A stretch of DNA of 64,000 nucleotides from Shouchella clausii. Lineage in GTDB: Bacteria > Bacillota > Bacilli > Bacillales > Bacillaceae_D. Below the pieces are notes generated by a model. It made no database searches. It was not told where the DNA came from and worked only from the letters and a program-made list of their open reading frames with translations. Location of the stretch: the NCBI RefSeq assembly GCF_002250115.1, contig NZ_CP019985.1, forward strand, positions 2,976,001 to 3,040,000, written 5' to 3'. Shown in pieces: positions 23,793-32,827 of the stretch. The stretch's first letter is position 1; every line of letters begins with the position of its first letter. The position numbers and the translations under genes were made by a program.

Positions 23793-26700
23793 ATGAGCAG
23801 CAATTTTTCTTTCTTGCGAGGGAATTGGAAGGTGCTTGCGAACTTAGGAGAAACAGCTGAGAAGAACGTCTATCAAGACCCTCATACTACGATTTTGAAG
23901 TTACGTTTGTTTGCTGAAACATTAGCACAAATTTTGTTAGCTTCTGAAAACATGAAAGAAGTAAGAGGAACAAATCAGGTTGATAGAATTAATATGTTAA
24001 AACGAGAAGGCTTGCTCGAGCCTGAGCTTGTCGATATGTTTCATACGTTACGTACTAAAGGCAATAAGGCTGCACACAATGGACACTATGGTGAAACAGA
24101 TGAGGCAATAACGCTATTACAAATTGCGTATAGACTCGCTGTATGGTTTATGGAAGTGTATGGTGATGATTGGAGCTTTGATGCGCCAGAATTTGTAAAG
24201 CCAGTAGACGAGCCTGCACTTGACTTAGAACAAATGCTAAAGGAGCATAATGAAGAAGTTCAGAAGCTAGAGCAGCAGCTTGAACTAGCTCGCTTAAAGG
24301 CGGCGTCAGAGGCTAACGATTCGAAAACCGAACGGAAAAAAAGAACGAAGAAGTTTATGAAGCGTCAGCATTTAACGGAAGCGGAAACGCGCTCGATTAT
24401 CGACGAAAAACTACGAGAAGCTGGTTGGGAAGCTGATACGGCCAATTTGAACTACCAGAAAAATGGTACGTTGCCACAGAAAAATAAAAAATTGGCGATT
24501 GCTGAATGGAAGGTGGAAGGTGGGCGCGTCGATTACGCATTATTTATTGGCTTACAGTTAGTCGGCTTTATTGAAGCAAAAGCACAAAAGAAAACGATTC
24601 CAAGTGCTCTAGAAAGCCAGACGAAAGTGTATGCTAAACAAGTCATGCAAGTGGCTGACGAAATCATCACACCTACAACAGGTGACTACCAAGTTCCATT
24701 TTTATATGCGACAAATGGGCGACGTTATTTAAAGCAGCTTCAAGAGGAATCGGGGATTTGGTTTTGGGATTCAAGAAAGCCAACCATACATGCTCGACCA
24801 TTAGAAGGCTGGCATTCACCTGCTGATTTAAAGCTTCTTTTAAGTCAAGATGACCAACTGGCGAATCAAAAATTAGAGGAGCAGGATATTACAAAGTTTG
24901 GACTTAGGCTTTATCAGCAGCGAGCTGTCAAAGCAGTTGAAAAAGCCTTGATTGCAGGACAGAGGAGAATGCTTGTTGCTATGGCAACAGGAACGGGAAA
25001 AACAAGAACGGCGATTGCCTTAATGTATCGCTTAATTAAGTCCAGAAAGGCAAGGCGAATTTTATTTCTTGTTGACCGAAGTTCGCTTGGGCAGCAAACC
25101 GAGGATTCTTTAAAGGATACGAAGTTTGAAGAGCTGTCTTTTGCTGATATTTATGATGTGAAATCATTAGACGATATGACACCAGAAGAAGCTACGAAAG
25201 TACATATTGCCACTGTACAAGGCATGGTGCGCCGTCTGTTTTATAGTAAGGATACAACAAATATACCATCTGTCGGCCAATATGATTTCATCATTGTTGA
25301 TGAGGCACATCGTGGCTATACGAGCGATAAGGAAATGAGTGACGATGAATTAGAATTTCGTGACCAAGATGAATACATTAGTCATTATCGCCGTGTAATT
25401 GACTATTTTGATGCCGCTGTATTAGGGCTGACAGCAACGCCAGCATTGCACACAACCGATATATTCGGTATGCCAATTTTTAAATACTCGTATAGTGAAG
25501 CGGTGCTAGATGGTTTTTTAGTTGACCATGAGCCGCCATACTTGTTTAAAACGAAGCTTGTCGAAGAGGGCATTCACTTTGAGAAAGACGAAGATGTTGA
25601 AGTTTATAACGTCGATGCAGGTGAAATTATTTTAGAAAAAATGGAAGACACGCTTCATTTCGAAGTTGAGCAATTTAATCGTCGTGTAATAACCGAATCT
25701 TTTAACCGTGCGATTTTAAATGAGCTTGTTCAATATATTGACCCAACAAGTAAGGAAAAGACGCTCATTTTTGCAGCGACAAATCAACATGCCGATTTAA
25801 TCGTACGTTTATTAAAAGAGGCGTATCAAGAGCTTGGTGATGAAATTGAAGATGATGCGATTATGAAAATCACCGGCTCCATTTATAAGCCGCTGAACGC
25901 GATTAAACGTTTTAAAAACGAACGGTTGCCTAATGTTGTTGTAACGGTAGACTTGTTGACGACAGGGATTGATGTACCGGCAATTACAAATTTGGTTTTC
26001 TTGCGTCGTGTTCAGTCGAGAATTTTATATGACCAAATGTTAGGGAGAGCAACGAGATTACATCCAGAGATAGGGAAAACCCACTTTAATATTTATGATG
26101 CGGTCGGCATTTATGAAAAGCTACAACACTATACCGATATGAAGCCTGTAGTGAAAAAACAAACGATGACAATTGCCGATTTAGCTGACGGACTAGCCCA
26201 AGCTGAATCCGAACAAGAGACGAACTACTACCGAGAGCAATTAACAGCAAAATTGCAACGCAAAAAGCAGCGTTTAAATGATGAAGCAAAGCAACAGTTC
26301 GAGCAATTAACAGGTGGCCAATCAGTGGACGAATGGGTGCAAAATGTCAAAAAATACACACCAACTGAAGTGAAGCAACATCAATTTATTTTTGAGTATA
26401 TGGAATCATATCGGACAAATGGCGAAAAGCGCTATATCTCTCATCGAGAAGATGAAGTCATTTCAGTCGAACGAGGGTACGGAGAAGGAAACAATAGACC
26501 GGAAGACTATTTGGATGGGTTTACAAAATTTATTCAAGAACATATCAATGAAATCCCTGCCCTACAAGTTGTCGTGACAAGGCCTCGGGACTTAACAAAA
26601 CAAGATTTACGTGAATTGATTGCCATTTTAGAAGCGAAAAACTTTAAACAATCGCATCTGCAATCTGCTTGGAAGCAAGCGAAAAACGAAGAAATTGCCG

Positions 26701-27005
26701 CTGATATTATTAGTTTTATCCGCCAAGCAGCCCTCGGCGAGGCACTTGTTGATCAAGAAACACGGATTAAAAACGCGATGCAAAAAGTGTACTCGTTACA
26801 TGACTGGAAGCCAAGACAAAAAAAGTGGTTAGAGCGTATCGAAAAGCAGCTCATTCAATTCCCAGTGCTTGCGCCAACTTCACAGGATGCTTTTTCCGAA
26901 GAGCCGTTTGCCAGCCAAGGTGGCTATAAGCAAATGAAAAAATTATTTGGCGACGATATCGATGTTGTTGTCAACACCATTAATGAGAACCTTTATATTA
27001 GCTAG
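23793..27005 (+). CDS. hsdR: Type I restriction enzyme, R subunit
   Basis: A 1070-residue HsdR, the translocase and nuclease of a type I restriction-modification complex. In order: an N-terminal DUF4145-like helical domain (~15-125), a coiled-coil linker (~145-180), a PD-(D/E)XK nuclease with Asp247 and Glu261-Ala-Lys263, a superfamily 2 helicase with Walker A ATGTGKT (398-404), DEAH (503-506) and motif VLGLTATP, the second RecA domain (TTGIDVPAITNLVFLR, QMLGRATRL) and an EcoEI-type C-terminal helical domain. All catalytic residues are intact. The DUF4145 start is typical of the EcoEI-like branch. The DNA is visibly more AT-rich than the backbone. Confidence 0.95.
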   Translation: MSSNFSFLRGNWKVLANLGETAEKNVYQDPHTTILKLRLFAETLAQILLASENMKEVRGTNQVDRINMLKREGLLEPELVDMFHTLRTKGNKAAHNGHYGETDEAITLLQIAYRLAVWFMEVYGDDWSFDAPEFVKPVDEPALDLEQMLKEHNEEVQKLEQQLELARLKAASEANDSKTERKKRTKKFMKRQHLTEAETRSIIDEKLREAGWEADTANLNYQKNGTLPQKNKKLAIAEWKVEGGRVDYALFIGLQLVGFIEAKAQKKTIPSALESQTKVYAKQVMQVADEIITPTTGDYQVPFLYATNGRRYLKQLQEESGIWFWDSRKPTIHARPLEGWHSPADLKLLLSQDDQLANQKLEEQDITKFGLRLYQQRAVKAVEKALIAGQRRMLVAMATGTGKTRTAIALMYRLIKSRKARRILFLVDRSSLGQQTEDSLKDTKFEELSFADIYDVKSLDDMTPEEATKVHIATVQGMVRRLFYSKDTTNIPSVGQYDFIIVDEAHRGYTSDKEMSDDELEFRDQDEYISHYRRVIDYFDAAVLGLTATPALHTTDIFGMPIFKYSYSEAVLDGFLVDHEPPYLFKTKLVEEGIHFEKDEDVEVYNVDAGEIILEKMEDTLHFEVEQFNRRVITESFNRAILNELVQYIDPTSKEKTLIFAATNQHADLIVRLLKEAYQELGDEIEDDAIMKITGSIYKPLNAIKRFKNERLPNVVVTVDLLTTGIDVPAITNLVFLRRVQSRILYDQMLGRATRLHPEIGKTHFNIYDAVGIYEKLQHYTDMKPVVKKQTMTIADLADGLAQAESEQETNYYREQLTAKLQRKKQRLNDEAKQQFEQLTGGQSVDEWVQNVKKYTPTEVKQHQFIFEYMESYRTNGEKRYISHREDEVISVERGYGEGNNRPEDYLDGFTKFIQEHINEIPALQVVVTRPRDLTKQDLRELIAILEAKNFKQSHLQSAWKQAKNEEIAADIISFIRQAALGEALVDQETRIKNAMQKVYSLHDWKPRQKKWLERIEKQLIQFPVLAPTSQDAFSEEPFASQGGYKQMKKLFGDDIDVVVNTINENLYIS

Positions 27006-27022
27006 ACGAAGTTTCAATATAT

Positions 27023-27049
27023 CGCCCCTTTTATGGGGCCGTTTTTTTC
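27023..27049 (+). terminator. Terminator between hsdR and hsdM
   Basis: GCCCC-TTTTAT-GGGGC is followed by CGTTTTTTT. A -10-like TATACT (27053-27058) follows at once, so hsdM and hsdS probably have their own promoter and methylation can be made independently of restriction. Confidence 0.7.
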
Positions 27050-27089
27050 GTTTATACTAGTAAGTGGTAAAAAATTCTCGGAGGCCATT

Positions 27090-28523
27090 ATGAACAATCA
27101 AGAAATCGTACAGAAGCTATGGAATCTATGCAATGTCTTACGAGACGATGGCATTACCTATCAACAATACGTAACGGAGCTAACCTATTTACTCTTTTTG
27201 AAAATGATGAAAGAGAAAGGCGAAGATACAGAAGCGGTTATTCCAGAAGAATATCGATGGGATAAATTAGTCGAAAAAGAAGGAAAGGAATTAAAGAACT
27301 TCTATCAGCATCTATTATTAGAGCTAGGAAACAATGAGCACCCGCGCTTGCGTTTAATCTATAGTGATTCCTCCACAAGTATTACAGAACCAAAAAACTT
27401 AGAGAAAATCATTAAGTCCATTGATGCTCTTGATTGGTATAGTGCCAAAGAAGAAGGGCTTGGCAATTTATATGAAGGGTTACTTGAAAAAAACGCGAGT
27501 GAAACGAAATCAGGTGCAGGGCAATACTTCACACCACGTGTCTTAATTGATGTGATGGTACAATTAGTAGACCCAAAAATTGGTGAACGTTGTAATGACC
27601 CAGCGGCTGGTACATTTGGCTTTATGATAGCTGCTGACCAATATTTAAAAAGCAAAACCGATGATTATTTCGATCTTGACCCACAGAAAGCAGAATTTCA
27701 AAAGAAAGAAGCATTCAGTGGTATGGAACTTGTCAAAGGGACCCATCGTTTGGCGCTCATGAATGCATTGCTTCACAATATTGAAGGGCGAATGGAAAAC
27801 GGTGACTCGTTATCAAGTAACGGCAAATGGATGAAAAATTATGATGTGATCTTAACAAACCCTCCTTTTGGAACAAAAAAAGGCGGAGAACGTGTATCAC
27901 GTGATGATTTAACATTTGAAACATCGAATAAACAATTGAACTTTTTACAGCTCATTTATAATGCCTTAAAAGATAATGGACAAGCACGTGCAGCAGTTGT
28001 TCTACCAGATAACGTCTTATTTGAAAGTGGTGTAGGCGCCCAAATTCGTCGGGACTTAATGGACAAGTGTAACTTACACACGATTCTACGCTTGCCAACA
28101 GGGATTTTTTATGCGCAAGGTGTAAAAACAAATGTCTTATTCTTCACTCGAGGAAAGACAGATAAAGGCAATACAAAAGACGTCTGGGTATACGATATGC
28201 GTACGAATATGCCATCATTCGGTAAACGAAACCAGCTAACAATGGCTCATTTTGAACAGTTTATGAAAGCATATGTAGCAGAAAACCGTGAAGAAATCAT
28301 AGACGAACGCTGGAATAAATTCAGCCGTGAAGATATCGTCAAAAAGAACGATAGCTTAGACATCGGCCTCATTGCCGATGAATCATTATCCTCCTATGAC
28401 AACTTACCGGACCCAATTGAATCCGCTGAAGAGGCGATTGCCAAACTACAACAAGCGATGGATTTATTAGGCGAAGTTGTAGAAGAATTACGCGAAACAG
28501 AAAAAATCAAGGTGACAAACTAA
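27090..28523 (+). CDS. hsdM: Type I restriction-modification DNA methyltransferase, M subunit
   Basis: A 477-residue N6-adenine methyltransferase. An N-terminal helical HsdM domain (~5-120) is followed by the catalytic domain with SAM motif DPAAGTFGF (170-178) and the catalytic NPPF (257-260). It works with HsdS to methylate the recognition site. ATG 27090 has GGAGG five bases upstream; a longer in-frame start from 27033 lies across the terminator and is rejected. Its stop overlaps the hsdS ATG by one base. Confidence 0.96.
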   Translation: MNNQEIVQKLWNLCNVLRDDGITYQQYVTELTYLLFLKMMKEKGEDTEAVIPEEYRWDKLVEKEGKELKNFYQHLLLELGNNEHPRLRLIYSDSSTSITEPKNLEKIIKSIDALDWYSAKEEGLGNLYEGLLEKNASETKSGAGQYFTPRVLIDVMVQLVDPKIGERCNDPAAGTFGFMIAADQYLKSKTDDYFDLDPQKAEFQKKEAFSGMELVKGTHRLALMNALLHNIEGRMENGDSLSSNGKWMKNYDVILTNPPFGTKKGGERVSRDDLTFETSNKQLNFLQLIYNALKDNGQARAAVVLPDNVLFESGVGAQIRRDLMDKCNLHTILRLPTGIFYAQGVKTNVLFFTRGKTDKGNTKDVWVYDMRTNMPSFGKRNQLTMAHFEQFMKAYVAENREEIIDERWNKFSREDIVKKNDSLDIGLIADESLSSYDNLPDPIESAEEAIAKLQQAMDLLGEVVEELRETEKIKVTN

Positions 28524-29914
28524 TGGCAAAGAAAAAGAAGACGATGGAAGAGTTGTTGGAAGAGGCATTGGTGCCGGAGGAAGAGCAGCCTTATGAAGTG
28601 CCAGGGAATTGGGTTTGGACGAATATCAAAACCATAAATACTACCAAAAAAAGAAGTATTAAACCAAATGAGTTTGATAATGAAGTATTTGAACTATATA
28701 GTGTTCCAAGTTACCCTCAAGGAAATCCAGAATTAGTGAAAGGGGAAGAAATAGGCTCTAATAAACAGATTGTTAGCAATGGGGATGTGTTATTGTGCAA
28801 GATTAACCCAAGAATTAACCGAGTTTGGATGGTGAATTCAGGTGAAGAACAATATAGGAAAATTGCTTCAACTGAATGGATAGTTATTAAAAATGCTAAT
28901 GTTCATTCGGACTATTTATTAATGTATTTCAAGTCGCCATACTTTAGAAAGCTGTTAACATCAAATGTTACTGGAGTGGGTGGTTCATTAACAAGAGCAA
29001 GACCTAAAGAGATAGAGAATTATACGCTCCCCCTCCCACCCCTCAACGAGCAAAAACGAATTGCTGATAAGGTTGAGCGTCTTTTAAATAAAATTGACGA
29101 AGCAAAGCGGTTGATCGAAGAAGCGAAGGAATCGTTTGAACTACGGAGGGCGGCGATTTTGGACAAGGCGTTTCGGGGAGAGTTGACGAGGGAGTGGAGG
29201 GAATTAAGGGAACTCCCACAAGTAGAATCAAAACAAGATGGACCATATAAGTTACCACAAGGATGGATTTGGAAAAAGATAGGTGATTTGTTCCATGTAC
29301 AGATAGGCAGTACACCCAGTCGGAAAAACGATGAGTATTGGGGTGGTGCATTTTCATGGTTAAGTTCAGGAGAGATTCAGTTTAATATTATTAATGATTC
29401 ACGAGAATATGTTACTGAGAAAGCAATAAATGAATGTAGATTAAAGTTAGCCCCTAAAGGGTCAATTCTTTTTGGAATGATTGGGGAAGGTAAAACAAGA
29501 GGGCAAGTGGCTATCTTAGATATTGACTCTTATCATAATCAAAATACTGCTTCAATCTGGGTTTCAGAAACAGAAATAGATAGTGAATATGTATATTATT
29601 GGCTGCTATCTCAATATACGAAAAATAGACAGAATAGCGCTGGCAATAACCAACCGGCTTACAACAAATCTCGAGTAAAAGAACTGTTTATACCACTTCC
29701 ACCGCTTGCTGAAATTAAGGTAATGATACATATAATTAAGGGATTAATGCAAAAAGAAATAAAGGTAAATGAATTACTTGAATTAAATATTACTATGGAT
29801 AGCATAAAACAATCCATCCTCTCCAAAGCCTTCAAAGGCCAACTAGGAACAAACGATCCAACAGAGGAAAATGCAATCGAGTTATTAAAAGAAGTGCTCC
29901 AAGAAAAACTCTAG
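28523..29914 (+). CDS. hsdS: Type I restriction-modification specificity subunit
   Basis: A 463-residue HsdS with two target-recognition domains: TRD1 (~20-175, starts VPGNWVWTNIKTI) and TRD2 (~235-385, starts LPQGWIWKKIGDL). Each is followed by a conserved spacer helix: LPLPPLNEQKRIADKVERLL near 175 and IPLPPLAEIKVMIHIIKGLM near 392. Both spacers end in ILDKAFRGEL or ILSKAFKGQL. It sets the bipartite DNA target, which cannot be read from sequence. No truncation is seen. The first half contains an in-frame repeat-like DELTREWRELREL region joining the two TRDs. Confidence 0.95.
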   Translation: MAKKKKTMEELLEEALVPEEEQPYEVPGNWVWTNIKTINTTKKRSIKPNEFDNEVFELYSVPSYPQGNPELVKGEEIGSNKQIVSNGDVLLCKINPRINRVWMVNSGEEQYRKIASTEWIVIKNANVHSDYLLMYFKSPYFRKLLTSNVTGVGGSLTRARPKEIENYTLPLPPLNEQKRIADKVERLLNKIDEAKRLIEEAKESFELRRAAILDKAFRGELTREWRELRELPQVESKQDGPYKLPQGWIWKKIGDLFHVQIGSTPSRKNDEYWGGAFSWLSSGEIQFNIINDSREYVTEKAINECRLKLAPKGSILFGMIGEGKTRGQVAILDIDSYHNQNTASIWVSETEIDSEYVYYWLLSQYTKNRQNSAGNNQPAYNKSRVKELFIPLPPLAEIKVMIHIIKGLMQKEIKVNELLELNITMDSIKQSILSKAFKGQLGTNDPTEENAIELLKEVLQEKL

Positions 29915-29928
29915 ACTATATTTATTCG

Positions 29929-29966
29929 AAAGATGAGAAGCTAAACGTTTCTCATCTTTTCTTTTT
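29929..29966 (+). terminator. Terminator after hsdS
   Basis: AAAGATGAGAA and TTTCTCATCTTTT pair over 11 bases and are followed by CTTTTT. The IS30 left end begins at the last bases of the T run. Confidence 0.88.
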
Positions 29967-29968
29967 CA

Positions 29969-31032
29969 TACGACGAATTGTAATATGAAGTGCAACACCT
30001 AAAGAAAGACAGCTCATGGAACCCTCGTGTAAGATGTTCGTACCTACACAAACCATCAAGGAGGGCAACATGAGCTGCTACCATCATCTTACCACATTTG
30101 ATCGTGCCCGTATTGAAACGATGACTCATCTTGGGATGTCTCTTCGTCAGATCGCTAAGAACCTTGGGAGAAGTCCGTCCACGATTTCTCGGGAACGACG
30201 CCGAAATGCGAACGGGAAGACGCCTTATCAATCGGAGAACGCCCATGAGATGGCCCAAGAAAGAAGAAGGAAATCGAAACCACATGGGAAATGGTCGCCT
30301 GAGCTTGCCGAGTTCATCACAAACAAACTCGATCGTACATGGTCTCCTGAGCAGATTGTCGGACGGTGTTTTTCTCGGACGCTTTCCTTTAAAACGATTT
30401 ATCGGTGGGTCTATCAAGGGCGTTTACAACGGACAGCGTCTGTGCTGCGTCGTAAAGGGAAAAGCCAAAAACCCTATGAAACCCGGGGGCGCTTCACCGT
30501 TGGTACTTCGATTAAGCAGAGGCCTAAAGAGATCCGAAAACGAGAGACATTTGGCCATTGGGAACTAGACACGGTCGTATCGGGTCGTGGAAAAAGCAAA
30601 GGCTGCCTAGCGACCTTCATTGAACGAAAGACCCGTTGGTATTGTGCCATCCCCATGCCAGACCGAACGGCCGCCTCGATGGAAGCGGCCATCCGAAAGG
30701 TAGAAACCTCTTTGCCTAAAAACGCCTTTCAAACAGCCACCGTAGACCGTGGAAAAGAGTTTGCCTGTTATGGCCCGATCGAAAAATCAGGAGCGATTTC
30801 CTTTTATTTTGCCGATCCTTATTCTTCATGGCAAAGAGGCAGTAACGAGAACGGGAATGGCCTCCTGCGAGAGTTCTACCCGAAGGGAACGGATTTTGCT
30901 TGCATCGATCCATTTGAATTAGCTAGGAATTTAGCTCTTATCAATGAACGACCAAGAAAATGTTTACAATGGCGAACAGCACACGAGGCTTTTACCCATG
31001 AACTGTTGCACTTGAATTGACAATTTATCATA
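29969..31032 (+). mobile_element. IS30-family insertion sequence
   Basis: About 1.06 kb with imperfect ~29-bp inverted ends at 29969-29997 and 31004-31032. They share AATTGT and AAGTGCAACA in the same order. CA lies outside each end and may be the 2-bp target duplication. One complete transposase gene fills it, and its stop lies inside the right repeat. The element sits directly behind the hsdS terminator and damages no gene. Confidence 0.75.
30070..31020 (+). CDS. IS30-family transposase
   Basis: A 316-residue DDE transposase. The N-terminal helix-turn-helix is LTTFDRARIETMTHLGMSLR followed by IAKNLGRSPSTISRERRRN (~6-45). The catalytic domain has the DDE-type stretches ELDTVVSGRGKSKGCLATFI, TVDRGKEFACYGPIE and DPYSSWQRGSNENGNGLLRE (the last holding the Glu). 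AAGGAGGGCAAC precedes ATG 30070; the in-frame ATG 30016 is less likely. It looks intact and could be active. Its GC content is higher than that of the surrounding island. Confidence 0.93.
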   Translation: MSCYHHLTTFDRARIETMTHLGMSLRQIAKNLGRSPSTISRERRRNANGKTPYQSENAHEMAQERRRKSKPHGKWSPELAEFITNKLDRTWSPEQIVGRCFSRTLSFKTIYRWVYQGRLQRTASVLRRKGKSQKPYETRGRFTVGTSIKQRPKEIRKRETFGHWELDTVVSGRGKSKGCLATFIERKTRWYCAIPMPDRTAASMEAAIRKVETSLPKNAFQTATVDRGKEFACYGPIEKSGAISFYFADPYSSWQRGSNENGNGLLREFYPKGTDFACIDPFELARNLALINERPRKCLQWRTAHEAFTHELLHLN

Positions 31033-31070
31033 CAATAATATAACCTGATACAATAAGGCTTAAATCAGGC

Positions 31071-31108
31071 TAGAGCTCAGCGTTCTAAGCCGCTGGCTGG
31101 AAGTTTTA
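31071..31108 (+). repeat. Degenerate tRNA-Arg fragment, candidate right attachment site
   Basis: TAGAGC, then TTCTAAGCCG, then a GG-rich stretch match tRNA-Arg(UCU) bases 22316-22354 in the same order with a one-base gap. Most mismatches are transitions, as expected from decay. With intact tRNA-Arg at 22296 it brackets the hsd island. Confidence 0.5.
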
Positions 31109-31115
31109 ACAAGCG

Positions 31116-31150
31116 TAACCCCTGGCACCTATCCTATATGCCAGGGGTTA
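31116..31150. terminator. Strong hairpin after cotA
   Basis: TAACCCCTGGCA and TGCCAGGGGTTA form a perfect 12-bp stem. T runs are poor on both sides. It lies just beyond the stop of the minus-strand laccase gene. Confidence 0.65.
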
Positions 31151-31165
31151 TATCCTTTCCACCCC

Positions 31166-32695
31166 TCATCTCCCTTCCTTCTCCGTTTTCGGGTCAATCA
31201 CAACGAAAGGGCGCATCATATCATAGTCTTCATGCTCGAGAATGTGGCAGTGCCACACGAAGTACCCGGAAAACGGCGCAAATCGGGCAATGACGCGAGT
31301 GATTTGACCTGCAGGGGCAGTGATTGTGTCTTTCCAGCCTCGCTCATTGATTTTAGGCGGAATGGTCGGCCCAATCAATTCGATTTGGCCATTTTCATTG
31401 TACAGCTCAACGTTAAACGCCCGATGGTCCAAGAGTTGAAATTGGACTAAGTGGATATGCATGGGATGGGGGACGTTGGTGACATTAACGAATGACCATA
31501 TTTCCGTCGTTCCTAAACAAGGTTTTTCCTCAACCGGGTCACTCCATAGTTTATTATTGAGCAAAAGGAGAGGCCTGCCGTACTCGTCCGTCGTCCCAGA
31601 AAGCTTTAAGTTTCGTATCCGTTTGACTTCGTTTTGCTGGAGCGACGGGATATAAGATAGGTTTTTAGGAATGATGCTTGTGTCTTCTCCAGATAAGGGG
31701 AGAACGACCTGAAACTGCATCACATCCGCTGTGGCGTCAGTGCTTGCATTGTTTTTCAGTGTAATCGTTTGACCTTCGAATTTGCTAAAATCAATGATGA
31801 CTTCAATCCGTTCGGCTGGACGGATATCGAATGCCTGCAAAGAAACAGTCCTTCTTAACAAACCGCCGTCTGAAGCGATTTGGTAAAAGGGTGCTTCTGA
31901 ATCAAGGGCTAGCTGGTAGGAACGTGAATTGGATCCATTTAAAATGCGAAATCGGTACTTGCGTGGTTCAACTTGCAAGTAAGGCCAAACTTTTCCGTTT
32001 ACTAAAATCGTATTGCCGACAAAAAACGGCAAAACCGACGGATTCGGTAAGTTCGGCGCGGGATTGGCTGGCTGGGCTGGGTAGAAGAGAGAGCCGTCGT
32101 CGTTAAAAGATCGGTCTTGAATCAGCAATGGAATGTCAAATTCTCCCTTTGGCAAGTTTAACCGTTCTTCTCGTGGGTCACGAATAATGTATAGACCACT
32201 CAACCCTGCATATACATTAAGGCGTGTAATTCCCATTGCATGGTCATGGTACCAGAGGGTGGCAGCCCTTTGGTCGTTTGGGTACTCATAAGTTTCTTGT
32301 TCAAAAAAAGACCCCACTTCTGCAAAATCCTTTGTAAACCAAGCTTCAGGGTAGCCATCGCTTGCTGGTGTCGTTTCGCTCCCATGCAAATGGACGACGG
32401 TGCGGACTTCTGGTTCATGGGCAACGTGGTGAATCGATCGGTCAATCGGAAGGAAGTGGGTATCAGGGAGGTTGTTCATCCATTTGATCCGAGCTGGTTT
32501 TCCCCGCATCACTTCAATCGTGGGGCCAGGGAATTGGCCATCATACCCCCATAAGCGAGTCGGGTTTAAATCCCGATGCAGTTTTTGTGAAAACTCCTTC
32601 ATGTCAATTTCGTAATAATCTCCATCTTTGCTCGTTTTTTTAGGGATTGCTGTTTTCATAATAGGCATAGGGTCGACAAATTTTTCTAATTCCAT
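31166..32695 (-). CDS. cotA: Spore coat multicopper oxidase (CotA laccase)
   Basis: A 509-residue three-domain laccase, the usual CotA length. The copper sites are visible: VVHLHGSETTP (~100), LWYHDHAMG (~148), HPMHIHLVQF (~415) and HCHILEHEDYDMM (~488), including the T1 copper Cys, His and axial Met. There is no signal peptide, as expected for a coat protein made in the mother cell. It oxidises phenolics and bilirubin and makes brown spore pigment in B. subtilis. AGGAGCGG precedes the ATG, and a CATATACCA sequence upstream on the minus strand (~32731-32723) may be a sigma-K -10. Confidence 0.93.
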   Translation of the reverse strand: MELEKFVDPMPIMKTAIPKKTSKDGDYYEIDMKEFSQKLHRDLNPTRLWGYDGQFPGPTIEVMRGKPARIKWMNNLPDTHFLPIDRSIHHVAHEPEVRTVVHLHGSETTPASDGYPEAWFTKDFAEVGSFFEQETYEYPNDQRAATLWYHDHAMGITRLNVYAGLSGLYIIRDPREERLNLPKGEFDIPLLIQDRSFNDDGSLFYPAQPANPAPNLPNPSVLPFFVGNTILVNGKVWPYLQVEPRKYRFRILNGSNSRSYQLALDSEAPFYQIASDGGLLRRTVSLQAFDIRPAERIEVIIDFSKFEGQTITLKNNASTDATADVMQFQVVLPLSGEDTSIIPKNLSYIPSLQQNEVKRIRNLKLSGTTDEYGRPLLLLNNKLWSDPVEEKPCLGTTEIWSFVNVTNVPHPMHIHLVQFQLLDHRAFNVELYNENGQIELIGPTIPPKINERGWKDTITAPAGQITRVIARFAPFSGYFVWHCHILEHEDYDMMRPFVVIDPKTEKEGR

Positions 32696-32827
32696 AAAAA
32701 TCCGCTCCTGTCATGTAGGTAGTGGTATATGGAATGTTCAAATTGACTGTTTTGCTTGGGCGCTTTCACTAAATAGGAAAAGCGTTTTTTCTTAAAAACG
32801 CAAAATCCGAAGAACGGATTCGGGCAA

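Noticed and set aside
29941-30417. 158-codon minus-strand frame at the start of the IS30 element
   Set aside because: It overlaps the transposase gene on the opposite strand, crosses the IS end and lacks a ribosome site.
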